Below, in pieces: positions 63,283-64,000 of a DNA stretch of 64,000 bases (the stretch's first letter is position 1; each line of letters starts with the position of its first letter). The position numbers and the translations under genes are program-made. The notes under the pieces were generated by a model, which was given only the letters and a program-made list of their open reading frames with translations, was not told the origin of the DNA and made no database searches. The stretch is from contig JASJDP010000008.1 of assembly GCA_030065095.1 (NCBI GenBank), forward strand, positions 62,001 to 126,000. Reading direction: 5' to 3'. Source of the DNA: Rhodobacter sp. Its GTDB lineage: Bacteria; Pseudomonadota; Alphaproteobacteria; Rhodobacterales; Rhodobacteraceae.

Positions 63283-64000
63283 CGCAGGACGCCTTCAGTA
63301 TTTCCGCCGACGGGCGGGGCGGAACGATATTCCCACGGGAGCGCAGGTATAAGGCATTGATTTGCTTTGTGATGCCGCAGACAGGTGCGCCTGCCGGCCT
63401 CGAGCGGTGCCGCCAACCGGCCCGACGCAGGAAATCGCGGCTGGGATTGCGCCCTTTGAAGACGGGCGGGTTTGGAGAAGACCGGTTGTCATGAAGCCGA
63501 CGTTGCCTGCCACGCTCGCGCCGGGCAAGGGAATTCCTGCGGCGCAATCCTTTTTTAGCAAGGCGCAGTACACAGAGAGCCACTCGGTGGTCGGTGGAAC
63601 GCCGGTTATGCCAAGCCCCAACGGCTCGGACCGCCATCACACCGAAAAGATATCGCCGGTATTAGTCTTCGAACATCTTGTTCATGAATTTCTTATTTTC
63701 GTTATCAAACCCGCCTCGTTACCGTCGATGACGATCGCCGTTTGGCCCGGCAGGACCGGTGGCGGCAATCCGGCGTGAAAATGTTTGGCATCGAATTTTC
63801 CGACTTGCCTGGGCAGCGGGGGAGCCCGGAGATGAAACAGACGAGCGAGCCCTGCCGACCGGTCTCTCATGTCTTGTGCGGATTTGAGAGTGCCGACAGT
63901 GCGTGCTCCTTGAACGTCAATAGGTTCTACGCATGGCCATGATCCGGCATGATGGAGCCTCGCTGTCTTTCCAGCCGCGCATTCGCAAGGGGGCATTTTT
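63283..64000. other. 718-bp region upstream of livH without a recognised gene
   Basis: Short open frames exist on both strands but none is protein-like. On the minus strand at 63715-63662 one frame reads GGFDNENKKFMNKMFED and then stops, which looks like the C-terminus of a real protein but is preceded closely by a stop codon, so it may be a remnant. Promoter elements for the livH operon must lie here; I could not choose one. Confidence 0.3.

Noticed and set aside
63362-63778. 138-codon plus-strand open frame
   Set aside because: It has no recognisable domain, no good Shine-Dalgarno and lies across a region with signs of decay.
1-64000. CRISPR array, prophage or intact insertion sequence
   Set aside because: No regularly spaced direct repeats, phage structural genes or transposase were found; the dispersed elements are irregularly spaced and in both orientations.

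Overview
The window is GC-rich chromosomal DNA that reads as an alphaproteobacterium of the Rhodobacteraceae (Roseobacter/Rhodobacter group). Three things point there: the ccoNOQP and ccoGHIS clusters with FNR-type boxes and a divergent universal-stress gene, a partly aerobic cobalamin cluster (cobI/J/M/H/L with a CbiG domain and a His-rich CbiX), and family-typical neighbourhoods such as dnaX-ybaB-recR, hisC-tyrA-extensin and rpoZ-rsh-DUF2062-pdxJ. I see no rRNA, tRNA, CRISPR array, prophage or intact insertion sequence.

Layout. 0-2.2 kb: an ExbB/MotA-like channel with a partial MotB/OmpA-like partner, then a ChaC-like cyclotransferase. 2.2-6.3 kb: a DUF2125 protein and the coupled hisC-tyrA-extensin operon. 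6.6-10 kb: dnaX, a small membrane protein, ybaB and recR. 10-14.6 kb: an FtsX-type ABC exporter divergent from a GDSL esterase, then a 3-methyladenine glycosylase. 14.7-25 kb: the cbb3 oxidase region, with assembly genes ccoGHIS, a LysR regulator, a 48-aa ORF, structural genes ccoNOQP, FNR boxes and uspA. 25-26.8 kb: a collapsed enoyl-CoA hydratase remnant and an MltB transglycosylase. 26.9-38.9 kb: cobalamin synthesis on both strands, interrupted by a degenerate receiver protein and a glutathionyl-hydroquinone reductase. 39-45 kb: a PatB lyase, three tandem peptide deformylase paralogues, fmt and small membrane proteins. 44.9-48.6 kb: the coupled ispH-to-rnhA operon and a NYN-domain gene. 48.7-53.4 kb: folK, rpoZ, rsh, DUF2062 and pdxJ. 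53.4-63.3 kb: a nine-gene minus-strand catabolic operon made of a Liv-type importer, a xanthine-dehydrogenase-family molybdo-hydroxylase, a 6-hydroxynicotinate-reductase-like protein, a UPF0280 (ApbE-like) protein and a DUF1185 protein.

How the genes work together. The cco genes build and equip a high-affinity oxidase under oxygen (FNR) control. The cob genes make several consecutive corrin-ring methylations and the aminopropanol arm, and they carry both cobalt-late and cobalt-early signatures. The deformylases and fmt handle N-formyl-methionine. The catabolic operon probably imports and then hydroxylates and reduces an unknown N-heterocycle.

Best leads for something undescribed: (1) the catabolic operon, in particular a possible UPF0280-dependent flavinylation of the reductase-like protein; (2) a dispersed ~200-bp intergenic element with long inverted arms, present about five times; (3) a 46-bp palindromic repeat forming the 3' ends of two cobalamin genes; (4) a third deformylase paralogue that has lost catalytic residues.
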